64,000 bases of DNA from positions 828,501 to 892,500 of the forward strand of contig NC_061811.1 in NCBI RefSeq assembly GCF_021462225.1. The letters run 5' to 3'. Under the pieces are notes generated by a model. That model was not told where the DNA came from. It made no database searches and worked only from the letters and a program-made list of their open reading frames with translations. Source of the DNA: Girardinichthys multiradiatus. Lineage: Eukaryota; Chordata; Actinopteri; Cyprinodontiformes; Goodeidae. Made by a program: the position numbers and the translations under genes. Shown here piece by piece: positions 39,401-44,314 of this stretch. Each line of letters begins with the position of its first letter. Position 1 is the first letter of the stretch.

Positions 39401-39447
39401 TGCAGCTGTATCCACGGATCAAACCCAGACAGAGATCCCTGGCATGA
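3324..39447 (+). CDS. ppp1r13b: ppp1r13b (ASPP1), 22 coding exons, 5' end outside window
   Basis: ASPP1 binds p53-family proteins and PP1 and promotes p53 pro-apoptotic activity; it also acts in cytoplasmic and junctional complexes. Exons: 3324-3431, 11577-11635, 21087-21182, 22844-22900, 23002-23122, 23384-23463, 24530-24697, 24785-24925, 25000-25195, 25453-25572, 29539-29606, 30435-30642, 34950-35186, 35274-35481, 36382-36532, 36617-36654, 36726-37081, 37163-37300, 37545-37678, 37769-37935, 38024-38223, 39406-39447. Every junction has AG/GT and the phases match, except inside 35274-35481. Order of parts: end of the ubiquitin-like domain, Q-rich coiled coil, proline/serine-rich linker, RVKF PP1 motif, ankyrin repeats, SH3. 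The string [11 protein letters not shown] followed by PFYQP is an ASPP1 rather than ASPP2 feature. The start codon and first exons lie before base 1. The exon model is mine and has not been checked against transcripts. Confidence 0.95.
3509..4050 (+). repeat. Small hairpin MITE, copy 2, split by a SINE
   Basis: Matches the reverse complement of 1-205 from gggacagtaattcatctaag onward to tactaagct near 4022. The SINE at 3638-3979 sits inside it and duplicated ttattg. Confidence 0.7.
3638..3979 (+). mobile_element. tRNA-derived SINE-like repeat
   Basis: Head tagcactgttgcc and ggttcaattcc resemble pol III box A and box B of a tRNA. The body (gcatgcgtgggttctcaccg, cgacctgtccagggtgtacc) is a common fish repeat. 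It is flanked by ttattg at 3632-3637 and 3980-3985, a target-site duplication. Confidence 0.8.
4120..4870 (+). mobile_element. L2-type LINE fragment
   Basis: Translation shows [34 protein letters not shown] and [12 protein letters not shown], fish L2-type reverse transcriptase with the first catalytic Asp region. Multiple frameshifts; dead. Confidence 0.75.
4984..5145. repeat. 162-base LINE downstream flank, copy A
   Basis: Identical by eye to 53678-53839. In LINE orientation it directly follows the tail and ends with aataaaacttcagggctcc. A second LINE tail fragment (4938-4983) lies beyond it. Confidence 0.85.
5338..7176 (-). pseudogene. LINE copy A reverse transcriptase, 612 codons
   Basis: Open frame containing the full palm: [19 protein letters not shown] and FLGT motifs, then a C-terminal thumb with RTAERII-like [12 protein letters not shown] and the family ending [14 protein letters not shown]. 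It was cut from its endonuclease domain by the insertion at 7301, so it is counted as a pseudogene. Confidence 0.85.
7301..9306. mobile_element. 2 kb foldback element inserted in LINE copy A
   Basis: Arms 7301-8146 and 8484-9306 are inverted copies; ends read tatggagttaaatttgtctc and, inverted, tgtggagttaaatttgtctc. The target gtttgg is duplicated (7295-7300, 9307-9312), and the uninterrupted LINE copy at 55984 has a single copy. The 337-base loop has a different origin. No transposase, so non-autonomous; superfamily unassigned. Confidence 0.88.
8161..8420 (+). pseudogene. LINE reverse-transcriptase fragment captured in foldback loop
   Basis: Reads [20 protein letters not shown] followed by [14 protein letters not shown], the fish LINE segment FLGVHISEDLSWT...KKAQQRLFFLR, with later frameshifts. 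It is not part of the host LINE copy A, being on the other strand and from a different family. Confidence 0.6.
10285..10790 (+). mobile_element. L2-type LINE 3' fragment
   Basis: Contains [41 protein letters not shown] and [20 protein letters not shown], the C-terminus of fish L2 proteins, and a 3' untranslated tail ending in taaagcactttg. Confidence 0.8.
10791..11576. other. ppp1r13b intron, nothing recognised
   Basis: No repeat family or exon noted apart from a short (gt)n near 11483. Confidence 0.5.
11577..11635 (+). CDS. ppp1r13b: ppp1r13b exon: short Gln/Ser/Thr-rich linker
   Basis: 59 bases, phase 1 in and phase 0 out. Reads [20 protein letters not shown], comparable to the GGRQTQEQR region of mammalian ASPP1. 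Acceptor ttattctgcag, donor AAG|gtagga. Identity rests on phase compatibility and weak similarity. Confidence 0.7.
12711..12818 (+). CDS. ppp1r13b: Candidate in-frame cassette exon of ppp1r13b
   Basis: 108 bases (36 codons), open throughout in phase 0, which fits between the phase-0 end at 11635 and the phase-0 start at 21087. A long pyrimidine tract leads into ccttgcag, and the donor is GGG|gtgagt. The peptide begins [13 protein letters not shown] and ends [10 protein letters not shown], directly before VPRVELTL. Mammalian ASPP1 also has a short variable stretch here. It could be a constitutive exon, an alternative exon, or chance. Confidence 0.5.
12819..14514. other. ppp1r13b intron, nothing recognised
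   Basis: Contains a 115-codon open frame at 13495-13842 without recognisable features and a short ggaggggatc duplication near 13375. Confidence 0.5.
14515..14695 (-). mobile_element. tRNA-derived SINE fragment
   Basis: On the minus strand it reads a tRNA-like head with ctggttcgagtccc (box B) and an agaggcttcgg region, then a pyrimidine-rich ccctttcctgtctgcc body. It lies in ppp1r13b intron sequence. Confidence 0.7.
15660..16860 (-). mobile_element. LINE 3' end with UTR
   Basis: On the minus strand 16604-16807 encodes the C-terminus [20 protein letters not shown] then [20 protein letters not shown]. The left part is the common fish 3' UTR (aattcagttttatttatata, ggaggaaaaactcccttt-type). Related UTR pieces lie at 41930-42210 and 60600-60850. 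Confidence 0.8.
16870..17175 (+). repeat. Unnamed dispersed repeat, copy 1
   Basis: Shares tggttaaacagaaccttcag, gagaatgtgggcgtgtctct and gggctctgattgg with copies at 18890, 28800, 35770 and 38580. No coding capacity or tRNA-like head recognised. Confidence 0.6.
17176..18468. other. ppp1r13b intron, purine-rich stretch
   Basis: A strongly purine-rich segment at 18005-18120; otherwise nothing recognised. Confidence 0.5.
18469..18570 (+). CDS. Candidate alternative first coding exon of ppp1r13b
   Basis: An ATG opens 34 codons (starts [17 protein letters not shown], ends ITWDSLQ) that stop exactly at a strong donor, CAG|gtaaat, in phase 0. That matches the next exon at 21087 and would give a protein lacking the ubiquitin-like domain. 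Upstream (18240-18370) is relatively CpG-rich and has a TACGTCAC CRE-like site near 18274. I do not recognise the peptide. Chance is a real alternative. Confidence 0.3.
18890..19230 (-). repeat. Unnamed dispersed repeat, copy 2 (inverted)
   Basis: Reverse complement of the family: cccacagaatgttcagctta, ccaatcagagcccagagtgc, gacacgcccacactcccact. Confidence 0.65.
19885..20375 (+). mobile_element. Degenerate Tc1-like element, internally deleted
   Basis: Contains Tc1 blocks in order: ccatgtgaatcagccagtca, a piece like caccaacaaccatccctcaggtttacaca, gaagatctccaatgagctgc, and gatgctccatgtatcaaagc tcagatgatctcaacctgg (the DNAPCHKAQIISTWF region). Large parts are missing; dead. Confidence 0.7.
21087..21182 (+). 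CDS. ppp1r13b: ppp1r13b exon: start of Q-rich coiled coil
   Basis: 32 codons, phase 0/0, reading [20 protein letters not shown] and then [12 protein letters not shown]. This is a hallmark ASPP coiled-coil start. The acceptor follows a (tg)n tract: gtgtgtgcag. Donor AAG|gtacag. Confidence 0.96.
22844..22900 (+). CDS. ppp1r13b: ppp1r13b exon: coiled coil continuation
   Basis: 19 codons, phase 0/0, reading [19 protein letters not shown]. The start matches the ASPP EQRL-x-x-L-x-QQ motif. The second half (GGRANPG) is less helix-friendly than the usual QQERRQQQ. Acceptor gctgtag, donor CAG|gtaggg. Confidence 0.9.
23002..23122 (+). CDS. ppp1r13b: ppp1r13b exon: coiled coil core
   Basis: Reads [20 protein letters not shown] followed by [20 protein letters not shown]; the [11 protein letters not shown] string is nearly invariant in ASPP1. 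Phase 0 in, phase 1 out at ctct|gtaagc. Confidence 0.97.
23384..23463 (+). CDS. ppp1r13b: ppp1r13b exon: coiled coil
   Basis: Reads [20 protein letters not shown] followed by AVTRVDQ, matching the ASPP segment after NGNL. Phase 1 in, phase 0 out. Acceptor gtctgcag, donor CAG|gtaatt. Confidence 0.95.
23961..24434 (-). mobile_element. Non-autonomous Tc1-like element
   Basis: Ends are cactaccagtcgaaagttt and, inverted, cactaccggtcaaaagttt, each flanked by TA (23959-23960, 24435-24436). The minus strand keeps a transposase C-terminus remnant ([35 protein letters not shown]) with stops. Confidence 0.8.
24530..24697 (+). CDS. ppp1r13b: ppp1r13b exon: coiled coil with Ser/Thr-rich insert
   Basis: 56 codons, phase 0/0. 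Begins [14 protein letters not shown] and ends [16 protein letters not shown], both strongly ASPP1-like. The middle ([20 protein letters not shown]) is a flexible insert. Acceptor gatgtag, donor CAG|gtaaac. Confidence 0.95.
24785..24925 (+). CDS. ppp1r13b: ppp1r13b exon: end of coiled coil
   Basis: 47 codons, phase 0/0. Contains [19 protein letters not shown] and [11 protein letters not shown], matching the [12 protein letters not shown]...MDKRI..LRERL pattern. Donor GAG|gtactt. Confidence 0.96.
25000..25195 (+). CDS. ppp1r13b: ppp1r13b exon: start of proline/serine-rich region
   Basis: Begins [15 protein letters not shown] and includes [17 protein letters not shown], the conserved ASPP1 motif GRVAAVGPYIQ with Cys in place of Gly. 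Phase 0 in, phase 1 out at ctcag|gttgtc. Confidence 0.93.
25453..25572 (+). CDS. ppp1r13b: ppp1r13b exon: linker region
   Basis: 120 bases, phase 1/1. Contains [20 protein letters not shown]. It is poorly conserved with mammals, but phases and splice sites (cgtgcag / gacg|gtaata) fit the chain exactly. It could be alternatively spliced without changing the frame. Confidence 0.75.
25573..26399. other. ppp1r13b intron, nothing recognised
   Basis: No repeat or exon identified. Confidence 0.5.
26400..26550 (+). repeat. Unnamed dispersed repeat, fragment
   Basis: Shares gggatcagaatgataactgg gtcaggt and ctaactgatggttctgatgg with the family. Confidence 0.5.
26780..27960 (-). mobile_element. Degenerate Tc1-like element
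   Basis: The minus strand shows [33 protein letters not shown] and [11 protein letters not shown], a Tc1-type transposase with an internal deletion after QQDL. Upstream blocks (27380-27900) match the N-terminal half. Confidence 0.7.
27961..28799. other. ppp1r13b intron, nothing recognised
   Basis: Contains a (gt)n-bearing open stretch at 28129-28434 of unknown nature. Confidence 0.5.
28800..29180 (+). repeat. Unnamed dispersed repeat, copy 3
   Basis: Contains gcctgaagcaaacagtg, gggtcagaaccatcatcaca, gatcagaatgataactgg and ccagctttctgtgacccg. Confidence 0.65.
29539..29606 (+). CDS. ppp1r13b: ppp1r13b exon: linker region
   Basis: 68 bases, phase 1 in and 0 out. Reads [20 protein letters not shown] then PEP. 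Similar to the ASPP1 stretch ANDGNWP...ADWKDPS. Acceptor ctgttcag, donor CCG|gtactg. Confidence 0.8.
30166..30310 (+). mobile_element. hAT-like MITE fragment
   Basis: Begins caggggtgtcaaactccagt cctcgagggc, the widespread fish hAT-type terminal inverted repeat, and continues acacacctgaat...cctgctaatga. The other end is missing. It lies just before the exon at 30435. Confidence 0.7.
30435..30642 (+). CDS. ppp1r13b: ppp1r13b exon: Ser/Pro-rich region
   Basis: Begins [14 protein letters not shown], has a seven-serine run, and ends [16 protein letters not shown], matching ASPP1 YGTYPS... and QQIQQRISVPPSP. Phase 0 in, 1 out. Acceptor aacccaacag, donor caag|gtaaaa. Confidence 0.9.
30872..32141 (-). 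mobile_element. Nearly intact Tc1/mariner-type element
   Basis: Terminal inverted repeats of about 31 bases (caggggttggacaatgaaac ... and the inverse at 32111-32141), each flanked by TA. The antisense transposase occupies most of it. It lies in ppp1r13b intron sequence between exons at 30435 and 34950. Confidence 0.95.
31023..31955 (-). pseudogene. Tc1/mariner transposase, C-terminal nonsense codons
   Basis: Cut-and-paste DDE transposase, 310 codons open from [15 protein letters not shown]. An N-terminal helix-turn-helix ([18 protein letters not shown], residues 22-40) is followed by the GRKRKL hinge. Catalytic residues: Asp152 (LFSDEST), Asp243 (YQDDNAP) and Glu280 ([11 protein letters not shown]). 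By my count 36 residues separate the last two, so DD36E rather than DD34E. TAG at 31023-31025 stops the frame after QQEE, and a second in-frame TGA is at 30969-30971. About 30 C-terminal residues are lost; all catalytic residues remain. Confidence 0.93.
32200..33190 (-). mobile_element. Degenerate Tc1-like element (DD34E type)
   Basis: The minus strand at 32478-32729 reads [40 protein letters not shown], a Tc1 catalytic core with D-34-E spacing, in a distinct family from the neighbour at 30872. Ends not resolved. Confidence 0.75.
33233..33860. repeat. Higher-order (CTAAA)n satellite-like array
   Basis: Runs of ctaaa alternate with ctgagctaagctaactaagc blocks, giving a repeated supra-unit of roughly 50-60 bases over about 630 bases, degenerating at the right end. 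Confidence 0.95.
33861..34559. other. ppp1r13b intron, nothing recognised
   Basis: AT-rich, no repeat recognised. Confidence 0.5.
34560..34870 (-). mobile_element. LINE fragment, same family as 45988-46740
   Basis: Minus-strand match to the LINE at 46090-46380 (ggcaggaaggtcctgtagag, aagaagcctctgactgaaga, cagccttcttgatcagcttg). It ends about 80 bases before the exon at 34950. Confidence 0.75.
34950..35186 (+). CDS. ppp1r13b: ppp1r13b exon: AVRPY and SPRKGP motif region
   Basis: 79 codon equivalents, phase 1/1. Contains [20 protein letters not shown] followed by [17 protein letters not shown], a strongly conserved ASPP1 block. Begins about 80 bases after a LINE fragment. Acceptor gccaccag, donor gcag|gtaata. 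Confidence 0.97.
35274..35481 (+). CDS. ppp1r13b: ppp1r13b exon with one-base frame break
   Basis: Enters in phase 1 with [20 protein letters not shown], the conserved ASPP VYGKP block. The conserved end ([13 protein letters not shown]) is in the next frame, and the next exon also requires that second frame. The frames switch at a run of seven Gs (35335-35341). Exon length is 208; 207 would restore phase 1. A sequencing or assembly error, a polymorphism or a real lesion are all possible. Confidence 0.88.
35555..35741. repeat. 23-base minisatellite, 8 units
   Basis: Units of the form gaggaccaggggtctgaggt gga with C/T variants, in the intron directly after the frame-broken exon. Confidence 0.95.
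35770..36300 (+). repeat. Unnamed dispersed repeat, copy 4 (longest)
   Basis: Full set of shared blocks from ggttgctatagtgattg through gtgggcgtgtctctctgcac and gtcagaaccatcatcacgct to gtgacctgtttaagc. Useful as a template for a consensus. Confidence 0.65.
36382..36532 (+). CDS. ppp1r13b: ppp1r13b exon: conserved [15 protein letters not shown] block
   Basis: Contains [20 protein letters not shown] then [20 protein letters not shown] and KLLYQR, nearly invariant in ASPP1/ASPP2. Phase 1 in, phase 2 out at CG|gtgggt. Confidence 0.98.
36617..36654 (+). CDS. ppp1r13b: ppp1r13b 38-base microexon
   Basis: Reads [13 protein letters not shown], matching ASPP1 and not ASPP2. Phase 2 in, phase 1 out. 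Acceptor ggtgcag, donor tcag|gtaaga. This short exon is the best paralogue discriminator in the window. Confidence 0.95.
36726..37081 (+). CDS. ppp1r13b: ppp1r13b exon: acidic/Ser-rich linker before ankyrin repeats
   Basis: 118 codons, phase 1 in and 0 out. Begins [14 protein letters not shown] (ASPP1 PFYQP) and continues as a low-complexity Ser, Thr, Pro and Asn-rich linker ending PPAPPSVPK or similar ([12 protein letters not shown]). Acceptor gctccag, donor AAG|gtccac. Confidence 0.93.
37163..37300 (+). CDS. ppp1r13b: ppp1r13b exon: RVKF PP1 motif and first ankyrin helix
   Basis: 46 codons, phase 0/0. Contains [20 protein letters not shown] followed by [16 protein letters not shown] is a canonical PP1 docking motif (RVxF) and starts the conserved ankyrin-SH3 module. 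Confidence 0.98.
37545..37678 (+). CDS. ppp1r13b: ppp1r13b exon: ankyrin repeats
   Basis: Contains [20 protein letters not shown] followed by [17 protein letters not shown], classic ankyrin TPLH and G-N-N-A signatures. Phase 0 in, phase 2 out. Confidence 0.98.
37769..37935 (+). CDS. ppp1r13b: ppp1r13b exon: ankyrin repeats
   Basis: Contains [20 protein letters not shown] and [14 protein letters not shown], the fourth ankyrin repeat and link to SH3, part of the p53-binding surface in ASPP proteins. Phase 2 in, phase 1 out. Confidence 0.98.
38024..38223 (+). CDS. ppp1r13b: ppp1r13b exon: SH3 domain
   Basis: Contains ALYDY-type start [25 protein letters not shown], and GYVPRNLMG, i.e. a complete SH3 core. 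Phase 1 in, 0 out at GGG|gtgaga. M replaces the usual L in NLLG. Confidence 0.98.
38580..39110 (+). repeat. Unnamed dispersed repeat, copy 5
   Basis: Shares cctgtaggagatctggctgg, gagagtgtgggcgtgtctct, accatcatcacgctctaagc and gatcagaatgataactgggt. Confidence 0.65.
39406..39447 (+). CDS. ppp1r13b: ppp1r13b last coding exon and stop
   Basis: Reads [13 protein letters not shown] then TGA, the invariant ASPP C-terminus. Acceptor ctctgcag. The 3' UTR follows; I cannot place its end with confidence (attaaa at about 39684, and aataaa inside the MITE at about 40320). Confidence 0.98.
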   Translation: MYPRIKPRQRSLA

Positions 39448-40295
39448 AGCCCAGATCCAAGAGGAAGAAGAAGATGAGGAGCCTGCAGTCAGCAGAGATA
39501 GAGGAGGCAGAAAACATGGCTCACTTTCATCCTCGGTAGCAGCAGAGCATATTTCCACCTGCTTGGATCTTCATTCAGTCGATCACAGCTTGGCAGCTTC
39601 AGCGGCAACATGAGAGGGACATAGCTGTAATTTCCACCCAAGCTTGGAAACATGTCCGGTATCCTGTAAAGACCTCTTCCCATTAAAGTCCCTCATTTCC
39701 TATGGTGCGGATTTAACTCTGATTCCCAGGTTGGATCAGTGAAGGTGAGGAAGGCGAGAAGAACGTGACGAGAGAACAAACCCGATGTGTCTCAGGAGAG
39801 ATGGAGAATGTCAGTGTCGGCCTTCTGGAGGAGGACTTCCTGTTTCACAGCCTGAAGCAAGCATGCATGGATGGTGTGTTTCCTGCTGATGAAGAATCAC
39901 GAGAAATGAGGAGAAAAGGAAGAAAATCAGTATGTGAAGATAATGAGTTTAATGGTCCAGTTCATGTCCTTAAAGGTTCCCCTAATCTAAATCTGCCTGT
40001 TGAAAGTTTGAATCTGTTGTTAAAAGAATCCAATGAGAGTTTCTGGGTTTATTTCGACTCTTCAGCCTCAAGCTGTCACATTAAACTAACCTGGATCATA
40101 GAAACGAGTCCCAGTAATTAATCTCTATCTGCTGGCTAGTTTAATGTTTTATTATCTTATTATGTTGCTTTAATTAAAACCAAACTTTGTTTCTTATTGG
40201 TAGCTTTGTGTCTCACTGCTGCCATCTAGAGTACAGTTGTTTGATGAGAGGGTGGAGGCATCACGTTGTGTATTGGCATACTGTTAGTACACAGC
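39448..40295 (+). other. ppp1r13b: ppp1r13b 3' UTR and downstream
   Basis: Follows the stop at 39445-39447. An open frame at 39765-40121 has no recognisable features. The UTR end is uncertain. Confidence 0.5.
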
Positions 40296-40297
40296 TA

Positions 40298-41078
40298 CGG
40301 AACGCCAAAGTGTTCAAAATGAAATAAATAAATGAAACATTATGAAATAAGTCTCTACATCACTAAATAATAGATACTGATTTAATGTGACAATGAAATT
40401 GTGAAATAATTCAATGCATATTAAATTCTCAGCTCATTATTATGAAATATATTTCATTTTCCATTCAAAATCAGCTTTATAAAATAAAACAATTTTCAAA
40501 TAACATTTTTACCTAATAATTGAAATTATTGTTGAGGCTATTTCTATGTAATTCCAGCATTTTTTTATTTATTTCACAATGTCATTTTTTAAAAGCCAGC
40601 TTTTAGTTTATAACGGTGATTTTTCCTCATGGCCATTTATTTCATAATGCCAGTTTACAACTGAATGACTGTGGGCCAATCAGCATCAACGGGCTGGAGC
40701 TGCATCCTCATTGGCTGAGCCGTACATAGAGATTAGCTTCCTGGGTACCTCCTCCCTGAGCAGCTACAGCGCCACCTCAAGGTGTAGGAAGGATGCTGGA
40801 GTTTCTTTAACTTCATTCAGCTCTGGTTACCTTAACTGCTTGAATTACATAGAAATAGCCTCAACAATAATTTCAATTATTAGGTAAAAGTTTTATTTGA
40901 AAATATTTTGAATGGAAAATGAAATATATTTCATAATAATGAGCTGAGAATTTAATATGCATTGAATCATTTCACAATTTCATTGTCACATTAAATCAGT
41001 ATCTATTATTTAGTGATGTAGAGACTTATTTCATAATGTTTCATTTATTTATTTCATTTTGAACACTTTGGCGTTCCG
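40298..41078. mobile_element. Foldback MITE with TA target duplication
   Basis: Inverted arms about 40298-40555 and 40838-41078; ends cggaacgccaaagtg and cactttggcgttccg, flanked by TA on both sides (40296-40297, 41079-41080). Arms share ataatgagctgagaatttaa. The centre holds unrelated sequence. TA duplication suggests a mariner-type mobiliser. Confidence 0.88.
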
Positions 41079-41080
41079 TA

Positions 41081-41929
41081 CGCAGCTAATGTAAAACTAT
41101 AATAAAAGTATAATCCCAACAGAAAGTAACGTGGATGGAGTGGTGGACTGGATCAGATGTTTTTATTTATTTACATTAATATTTTTATTCTTACTCGTTT
41201 TCACTGCACAGCAAACATTTTACTGCTGTATATTTAAATCAGTAAGGTTTATTAATAAAGATGCTTTATGGACTGCATTAATAAAGTAAAACTAAACATT
41301 TAAAACATCAATTCCAGCTTTGTGGATATTCATATCTCAGCTTCTCATATTTCCAAGCTTTGTCCGCTTGCTTTGTTGAATCAGGCTTTGCTATGGTGTC
41401 ATTTCTTTCTTCAAATGGAATTTTGTCAGATATTTCTAATGACTGTTTAAAATGTTTAACTGTTTAGTCTTTGAAAGGTGTTTCTGTTGAAACAGGGCAG
41501 ATTTTCTCACTCATGAACAAAAATCCTTTCTCTAAAATCTGAAATCTCTTTCAAGTGTTTTTGAAACATTGTGCAAAGTTTTGCTTCAAAGGCAATTGTG
41601 TTTCTGATTGAGCCACATTATTTAATGCATTTGTCTGTCAATTTCAATACTGCGGGAGGATTAGCCAACTCAACCACAACCCAACAATATAAATAGTACA
41701 TTACATTTGTAGTCAGACATTGGACATTTCCATGTTTCAAGTGATCAAAAACGAGTAGAACGCCCTTCAACCTGAATTAGAAATTCACAAGTTCACCAAG
41801 CCCAAATGCAAAATCCAGCTCATAGAAATCATAATGAGAGATGGAGTGACACAATGTTTATTTGCACTTTTGCATGTTGTTTAATTAAAATCACACACAT
41901 TTATTGCATAAATCCATAACACAGAACCA
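41081..41929. other. Intergenic, nothing recognised
   Basis: AT-rich; no repeat or gene identified. Confidence 0.5.
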
Positions 41930-42215
41930 CTGATCCAGGAGTACTTTCTATGCTCATTTAGTGCCTTCATCTAGGAGACAAATAACAGAGAGAGCTTAAA
42001 GTATATGGCAGCATTAACTGCAGATAATGCATAATTGGAGAGTAGTATGAGAATGCAGCAGAGAGAGTGAAAGTGGTCATTATGTCCTCTAGCAGTCTAA
42101 GCCTATAGCAGCATAACTACAGAGATAGTTCAGGATAAACTAAGCCACTCTAACTATATGCCACTCTAATTATTATGAAAAAAGAAAGTTTTAAGCCTAG
42201 CATTTAAAACAAAAT
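41930..42215 (-). mobile_element. LINE 3' UTR fragment
   Basis: Matches 16105-16640 (gatccaggagtactttctat, ggtcattatgtcctc, agcagcataactacagagat, aagttttaagcctagc). Confidence 0.75.
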
Positions 42216-43132
42216 TCAAATGTTTGTTTGTTTCTCAGTACTGGTTTTATGATGCAAAAAGTCCAGATATTAAAACCCGTTTAGATGGTCATCAGCAGTG
42301 ACAGCAGAAGGTTTCAGAGATTATGGTTATGATACAGGTCTCTGTGTATGAAACCCTCATTAATCTGAGGTGTGTGTGTGTGTGTGTGTGTAAGAGGACC
42401 ATAATAAACTATGGACTTTAGATTGTTATGAAAGCACCTCCTGTCTTCTCCAAGCCTCTGGACTCACCTGTCAAGAGTGGCTCAGCTGGTAAGTTCGGCT
42501 CATGTAAAACTCACACTCGTCTCACTCTAGGAACCATTTTTCTAGAACTCTTTGCACTGGTTCTGAAACGTTTCTACCTTTCAGAACCATTACTTGCTTT
42601 GTTAATCTGTACTTGCTTTTGTTTAGTTGAAGCCTACAAATCGTGCAAACGTCCGCGCACTGAACCTTAAAAATAAAACGAATCCGTCTGATTTTCATAA
42701 AAATTTTGTTTACTTGGTTGTTTTTTATTATTCGTGTTAATCAGGTTTATCATAAAGTGATGGAAAATTGATAGATTTACTTAAAAAAAATAATGTCCAT
42801 ATAAAGACATAAAGACATGTTTTCTTTATTTTGAAAAGTCCGACGGAAGTGCTAGCTTCATTATTCAGAAAAGATCAACATGATACAGGAAAGTCAACAT
42901 TGTGATGAGAGTGGGACAATAGAACAATTTTCATTTTAGTATGTCAGAGATGTGACAGAGACCATGTATGATGGAAGAATTTAGAAATATAAAAGAAACA
43001 ATATAATAAATATACTGTAAAAGAATCAGGTAGTAAAATTATTCAAATTCTAAATGAGTTCTTTGGAACAACAAAGGTATCAGGATATTATTATGAACAA
43101 CACACAAAGTAAATGGACATGTTTTCCCACAG
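42216..43132. other. Intergenic with one exon-like start
   Basis: At 42428 an ATG opens 20 codons (MKAPPVFSKPLDSPVKSGSA) ending at g|gtaagt in phase 1. No continuation was found. Confidence 0.3.
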
Positions 43133-43205
43133 TTCTTACCAGTAGGTGGCGGTAATGCACAATTTGATTTTTGCCAACCGCCAAAAAAACCCCCCAAGAA
43201 GGAGT
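43133..43205 (+). repeat. Short fish repeat piece (GGTGGCGGTAATGCAC)
   Basis: agtaggtggcggtaatgcac followed by tgccaaccgccaaaaaa, a widely dispersed vertebrate repeat signature. Confidence 0.45.
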
Positions 43206-43504
43206 AATTCAGCTATATGCTACGTGTTTAGCATGCAACTGAAGTATTCCTTATAACTGTTAACGGTACGGTAACAAATTTACATATTTAAAACCAAACT
43301 GTGACATTGACGCTCGTTTATTGTGACGTTTCACCCAAACGTAAGTCCGCATTTCTTATATTTAATCGTACGTCTTTTAACAGTAAGGCATATGCTAGTT
43401 ACGTAAAAATCTTACGTATATTTTATACTATTAATAAACATGCTTGGCTTGGTGTTCTGATTTGTAGAATTGCATTTATCCAGCAGTCAAATGGACGACT
43501 CTCT

Positions 43505-43541
43505 CAAGATGGCGTACACGTCAACTAGTCCGCCATCTTGG
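43505..43541. promoter_or_regulatory. Convergent YY1-like motifs
   Basis: caagatggcg (43505-43514) and ccgccatcttgg (43530-43541) are opposed copies of the YY1 core, 15 bases apart. Confidence 0.35.
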
Positions 43542-43559
43542 AAGGGGAGACTGCGTGTC

Positions 43560-43678
43560 GTGTTTGTACATGTACATATAATATGTATATAGTATAAATA
43601 TTTATTCTATATACATATTATATACTATATAATATGTATATAGTATAAATATTTATTCTATAACATATATATTATTTA

Positions 43679-43720
<42 letters not shown>

Positions 43721-43781
43721 CGATACAGATACTATAGTATATATAGTATTTATACTATATATACTATAGTATATACTATTA

Positions 43782-43824
<43 letters not shown>

Positions 43825-43835
43825 TATTATAGTAT
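43560..43835. repeat. AT-rich palindromic tract with (AT)n
   Basis: Nested palindromes of atatgtatatagtataaata type and two (AT)n runs at 43683-43720 and 43788-43822. Likely hairpin-forming and polymorphic. Confidence 0.9.
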
Positions 43836-44057
43836 AAATATTGTCTGTGTGCGGATAGTTTGATATGATGAAATTCCAACAGACAAGAGCTTCCTCAGGA
43901 GATGGTCAGCCGGTCCCCAGCAGGGGGATCTGTTGTTTCTGGTGGTGGTGACCACTTCAAATGCAGCTACCACCACTGGACATGGACTTATTGACATAAT
44001 GTTGGTACATAAAGTCACTAGTGTAAGGATTATGATTATTGATTAATTAATATTCAT

Positions 44058-44314
44058 AGGGGAGTGGTGGCCTAGTGGTTAGAACAGGAGGTTTGTGTTC
44101 CAGAGGGGACACAAGGGGCCAGGTTCGTATCCCACAGATTACCACTCTGGGTCCCTGAGCAAGACCCTTAGCCCCAGAATGCTCCCCGGGCGCCGCACAA
44201 TGGCAGCCCACTGCTCCCTGTAAGGGATGGGTTAAATGCAGAGGACAAATTTCGTTGTAATGTACATGTGCAATGACCAATAAAGATGATTATATTATAT
44301 TATATTATATTAAG
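44058..44314 (+). mobile_element. tRNA-derived SINE
   Basis: Begins ggggagtggtggcctagtgg ttagaac (box A-like), has ggttcgtatccc (box B-like), a body ending aatgaccaataaagatga and an atatt-repeat tail. A different family from the SINE at 3638. Confidence 0.8.
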
